A stretch of DNA of 64,000 nt. Origin: Lytechinus variegatus. Taxonomy: Eukaryota; Echinodermata; Echinoidea; Temnopleuroida; Toxopneustidae. Under the pieces are notes generated by a model. That model saw only the letters and a program-made list of their open reading frames with translations, searched no databases and had not been told where the DNA came from. Location: the NCBI RefSeq assembly GCF_018143015.1, contig NC_054755.1:13402624-13466623 (forward strand), given 5' to 3'. Numbering within the stretch: the stretch's first letter is position 1; the number at the start of each line of letters is the position of its first letter. The translations under genes were made by a program, and so were the position numbers. Shown here piece by piece: positions 59,352 to 64,000 of the stretch.

Positions 59352-61015
59352 ACAATGGCTTCGCATCTCCTGCATACTCCAGATTTCCCATGAAAATTAT
59401 AATCAGATATTATTTTCCAGAACCTATTAAGATTAATAAAGATTGAGTTAAATAGAAAGAAAGTCGTACAAGAAAACATTTCATTGTCGATCATCATGGA
59501 AATTGTGTGTGTGGATGTCCGGTTGCGTGTCAGCGCATAAACAAAATTGTGATGGGACCCATAAAAGTACATGTTTTGATCCCCGACAAAGCAGTTAAGC
59601 CCTCTAGCAAAGTATGTTATCTCCATTGCTTTTTGATCATAATATCAAAATAAGTCTTATATGCATTATTTATACCACATGTGCTAGGATGTGCACACGT
59701 TACACACGAGAAAAGCAAATTAATATGACACTTTTCTTTTGCATACTGTTAACAAACTTGTCAATTTTACGAAATATTGGACTTGAGATTACCTCGATAG
59801 ATAGAGTCTTTATACAGGAATATTTATTATTTTGTATTCATTCAATATTCAAACGGGTTCACAAGGTCAGAATTAAAATTATTAGTTGGACATTGGCTCT
59901 TGTAACAAAAATAAAAATATTAGTTACGATAATAAAGCACAGAATACACAGTAGGAGATAACGAAGATCAAAGTGAAAAGCGTAACTTAAAAAGAGAATG
60001 TTTTCGAATATTCTGGTAGAAAGGCGTAGAATCATCTCCATTCACATGTCAGTCCTTCCGGCGCAGTTTCTTTTTTTTTCATCACTCCGCTTGCAAATGA
60101 ACGGAAGTATCCCGATTCAGGCATACCTTACGCCTTTGTTGACTGTTCTTATATTCCACATATAGATTTCACAGACAATGCGGAAAGTTAATATAGTTTA
60201 GAAGGGTTTAGGAACATTAAGTTGTCCCAATTTCATTAGCCAAAGCGATGTGAAAACATTTCACATCGCGCATGTTTTGACTTCTGTTTGTCATCAATAA
60301 TCATTCGTTTTCTTTTTCATGTGCATCATTGAAATTTGAGGATAACCTCAAGGGACTATAGGATTCGTTACACGAGGATGATCAGCTCACCCTTAAACCG
60401 TGAAATCCTGATAACAATATTAATGTCGTGACGTACAATTAGAACATCTAATATTGACCAGACACATGGATTAAGTATGCATCACAGTCACACCAAAGAA
60501 AGGGACTCAAAACCGATAGATAGTAGTATGCGTGAATGTCGTATGATCGTGATCGGTTTGCAGTCGGTTTGCATTGGTGTGGTTGCGCTATGGGGCAGGC
60601 GCTGCGGGGTCACTGTTGCGTGGCAGATAACATAGGGATGAATGATTATAAAAATAAGGTAGAATTGGTTAGTACATGCATATCATCCCTTTCCATGCTT
60701 TCTTGACCGATATTGGCAGTGTCAGTTTCATTGATGGATCTTTGCATGCTTAGTTCCTTATTAATGTTTCAAGCGGTGCCACTGAAAAGCAAAAACTCTG
60801 GAACTTCCATAATTATCTTCCTATTATATGACCATGTTTTTTCTACAGATAATCCGACCTTATGTAAATAGGGGGCCATGGAACGGTTTTGAAAGAGCGG
60901 GAGGAGGGGGGGGGGGGGTGGGCAGCTGACCATGCCAAAAAAAACCCAACACAATTTGATAGGTTTTTAAATGTCTTTGTACACATTTAAGGGCACAATT
61001 TTAAGGGTAATATTT
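59352..61015. other. Intergenic, nothing recognised
   Basis: No coding or repeat structure that I can support. There is a G run near 60907-60917. Confidence 0.5.
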
Positions 61016-61076
61016 TTTGTTGTTGAGAAGGAAGGGAGATAGATAAGGAGGTGGGGGGGGGGGGGGGGGTAAGTGT

Positions 61077-61109
<33 letters not shown>

Positions 61110-61240
61110 TGAGAAAGGGAGATACAATGGAGGGGGGAGGAGTAGTTCAAGAAAAGTTTGATAGTTGGATTGAACGTAGGCAGGGCATTGCAGAGAGAGA
61201 GAGAGAGAAAGAAGAGGGAAACAGAACAAGTATTTAGCAC
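61016..61240. repeat. G-run and (GA)n low-complexity region
   Basis: A G homopolymer (about 61053-61068), then (GA)n runs at 61076-61105 and 61192-61210. Confidence 0.9.
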
Positions 61241-61249
61241 TTTGTAGAA

Positions 61250-63390
61250 GAAAGGGGCAAGGTGGTGGGGGTGCCTGAAATTGGGGTGCAGGGGGGGGGG
61301 CATAATGTGCCGCTTGACAGTAGTCAGAAAATAGATGGGTGACAGACAATATCAATCTCCGTATCAAATGTCACACTTACCTCTATTGCACCTCATTAGC
61401 ACTATGGTATCTGTAACATAAACAATCACAATCCACAAAGAGACTGGTAATAAGTCACGTAAATAGGGCAAATCGGATTGACGTACGTGCGCTATCTCCC
61501 CAAGATGTGAACGTATTCCAGTAAAACAACGAAAATCGTCCGATGAACTCCATTGCTCTGTGATATGTCATGAAGAGATGAGTTATTTTCTCATCCATTT
61601 GATATGAATGTAGGCCTGCTGTAGAAGAAATGCAAGTCGAAAAGCTTTTCTGTCTCGTATATATAATCTCCAGAAAAAGTAGGAGAGTAAAGTTGGATTT
61701 TCATATTCATTTAAAGGAATGAAGCTACCCCTGTAAAAGGATGGGTACCTTAACTGTTAACAGAGACACTATTTATACGGTTAGCTTTTTGTTTTTTCAA
61801 ACTATTATTCAATTTCAAACTATCCACATACAGTAGTTCTAAATATAAATGAGCGATGACATGGATGATGGCTATGAATATTATATACCAAAATTCCATT
61901 TAGCAGTTTTTCTGCAAATGAGTATAGAGGCGGAAATGAATTCTGATGATTAATTATGTTGCTAAAACACATTTTCCCATCAGGTTTTTATATCATTTTG
62001 ATATCAGTGAATTGTTTCACTTTTGCGTAACACGATAAGACATATAGGTTAACCCGAACGAAATGAATAGATAGTTTATATGACATGACAGTAATGCTGG
62101 TGATACAGCTTCTCTTTATCAAGCACGATCTATCATTAATGACAGGTCTAGTAATAGATATAGGATAATTTTCATTTCACCAAGTACATTTTTCAGTAAG
62201 CTCTTGAGTCAGCCGTTTTCTTTTTCAAGGTCTAAACTCTTCAATATTCACCCTTTCACTTTCTGCTTACTTAATTCACAGTTCGTAAACTTAGAGCCCT
62301 TTGCATCAGTATAAATAAGATATTATGCACCATGAACCGGAATGCACGGAATACACATAGGGGTGGGGGTCATGCACCCCCAACAAACAAACAAATAAAC
62401 ACTATCAAAGAAAAACAAAATGGGAAAAGAGAAAGAAAATGAAAGGAAGGTGGGTGGAATATAGTACAAGTTCTGTACAGTAGGTAGAAATTTATCATAA
62501 AATTAGATTTCTATATAAAAAAAGCTTTAAATATTTGCTCGCTCGCAGCTCTTTAGAAAGTTTGCTCCTAACGCTATGTTGGCCCCCTTCAACACATTTG
62601 CTCATTACGCTACTGGCAGCAGTGTAATGAGTCCACACATTTAGATATGGCGCATCGGAAAAAAAGTTGCGAGCCAGCAAAGGGAGCGACCAAAAATTTC
62701 GACATTTCTCATGACAAAAATATAATATTGACATAATATTAAGAAAATTAGATCATGTTTCACCCTTCTCACTTTTATTCTTCCCATTTCTTTATCTTTC
62801 TTTCTTGTTTCTGATTTTTTTTATATATCCATTTATTTTTATTTACATTTCTTTGGGCGAGGAGGGGGGGGGGGCAAGCGCCCCTTAGCCCTCCAATCTG
62901 TACGCCACTGACTGGCTACTGATGAACTGTGTTTTGTCATACCCGTCATGTTCGATATGTATGCTTCACATTCGATTTAAAGAACTAATTCTGAACAATG
63001 TGAACGGCAAAACGTCAACTCCCATCACGTTTGGTTTTCATCCAGCCATTACGACAGGTAATTTCATGTCAGGTGACCCGAGGGCAATGGGAAATATATC
63101 ACGTGATGAAGTCTGTCTTGCTATAATGTCACCGACCAATGACGTGTCACGATTAGCGCGCATGCGTTGTTCACTGGGTTGATGTCTCCTCAAAACACTC
63201 TTGTTGAATATGTGTGCTATTATCACATTCCAAAGACGTAATAGAAGGCATTCTTTCTCGCATAGAGTTATGTTTTCAGTATGACCGATATCCAACAGGC
63301 TCGAGCATTTCTAGCTTCTGCTGCTACCGCTTCCTCTATACTGCTGATTGTGTTTTTGCCAAGTGTAATACAATGTTACAAGTACAACAA
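61250..63390. other. Intergenic, nothing recognised
   Basis: Short ORFs only. A G run with GTACGCCACTGACTGG near 62861-62915 looks like one end of a hAT-like MITE. Confidence 0.5.
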
Positions 63391-63393
63391 TAA

Positions 63394-63514
63394 ACACCAC
63401 CACCACCACTACCACCACCACCACCAACAACAAAAAAACAACAACAATTACTTCTATATACTGCTACTACTAATACTACTACTAATACTACTACTACTAC
63501 CACTACTACCACTA

Positions 63515-63559
<45 letters not shown>

Positions 63560-63617
63560 CACTACTACCACTATACTACTACTACTACTACTACTACTAC
63601 TACCACTACTACCACTA

Positions 63618-63649
<32 letters not shown>

Positions 63650-63686
63650 TACTACTCCTACAACTATTCCTACAACTACTATTACG

Positions 63687-63734
<48 letters not shown>

Positions 63735-63762
63735 GCTACTACTACTACTACTATTAGCTCTT
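63394..63762. repeat. (CTA)n/(CAC)n trinucleotide microsatellite
   Basis: Begins as CCACCA repeats and passes into long CTA/ACT runs. The Tyr-, Thr- and Leu-rich ORF across it is an artefact. Confidence 0.96.
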
Positions 63763-64000
63763 CAACTGCTACTTAATTGTTCCCCGTTAATGATAATTAA
63801 ATTTTCTTTTGTTTGTCAACTTTTTAAATGAAAATTAAGCCACTACTCTGGCACCCATACACTCACCTCATTTGTAATTTTGTTTATTGGAATATTGAAA
63901 GAGCCATAGTATCGATAAACTTTTGAACCGGTTTTTCATGCCGATTCCTAACTTCACAAAAAAAATCCAAATATATCCCGCTGCACTGTAATGCTTATTT

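Noticed and set aside
63281-63757. 158-codon Tyr/Thr/Leu-rich ORF
   Set aside because: Most of it is a CTA/ACT microsatellite read through; no domain.
1-64000. LTR retrovirus-like elements or Polintons
   Set aside because: No paired LTRs, gag/protease/integrase motifs, or capsid or polymerase B motifs were recognised anywhere.

Overview
The window is animal genomic DNA, AT-rich and crowded with transposon debris. I read it as an echinoderm, most likely a sea urchin (moderate confidence). The reasons are a CR1/L2-type LINE with a 2A-like peptide next to a PHD finger, many tRNA-derived SINEs with L2-like tails, numerous small inverted-repeat DNA elements, and an intron-rich ZU5/death-domain gene of the kind expanded in sea urchins. 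Nothing looks bacterial. No CRISPR array, LTR retrovirus-like element or Polinton was recognised. Layout: 1-4198 is a tandem satellite of about 1164 bp, nearly identical in 3.6 copies and cut by the left window edge. 4435-19200 is mostly intergenic, with MITEs (inverted-repeat elements), SINEs, microsatellites and an L2-like LINE fragment (17282-18470). 19277-33051 is the main host gene: 13 exons whose splice phases chain into one 860-codon frame, coding for a beta-propeller-like N-terminus, a charged linker, a ZU5 domain, a UPA-like region and a C-terminal death domain. Decayed tandem copies of its last exon lie just downstream (33162-33883). 33.9-41 kb is intergenic, with a 480-bp purine tract and two MITE families. 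41060-45245 is a nearly complete CR1/L2-type LINE with one frameshift. 46035-47299 (minus strand) is a rhodopsin-class GPCR interrupted by one frameshift between TM6 and TM7. 47577-64000 is intergenic: nested MITEs, a 1.7-kb terminal-inverted-repeat element with small ORFs on both strands, SINEs, hAT-like elements and microsatellites. The two host genes are unrelated. The ZU5-UPA-death-domain protein is probably an intracellular death-fold adaptor of the UNC5CL/PIDD type, and the GPCR is a cell-surface receptor. The rest records transposition, including three clear nested insertions: a Tx1/L1-like LINE inside a TTAA element, a TA element inside another TTAA element, and a MITE inside a SINE with a recoverable empty site.
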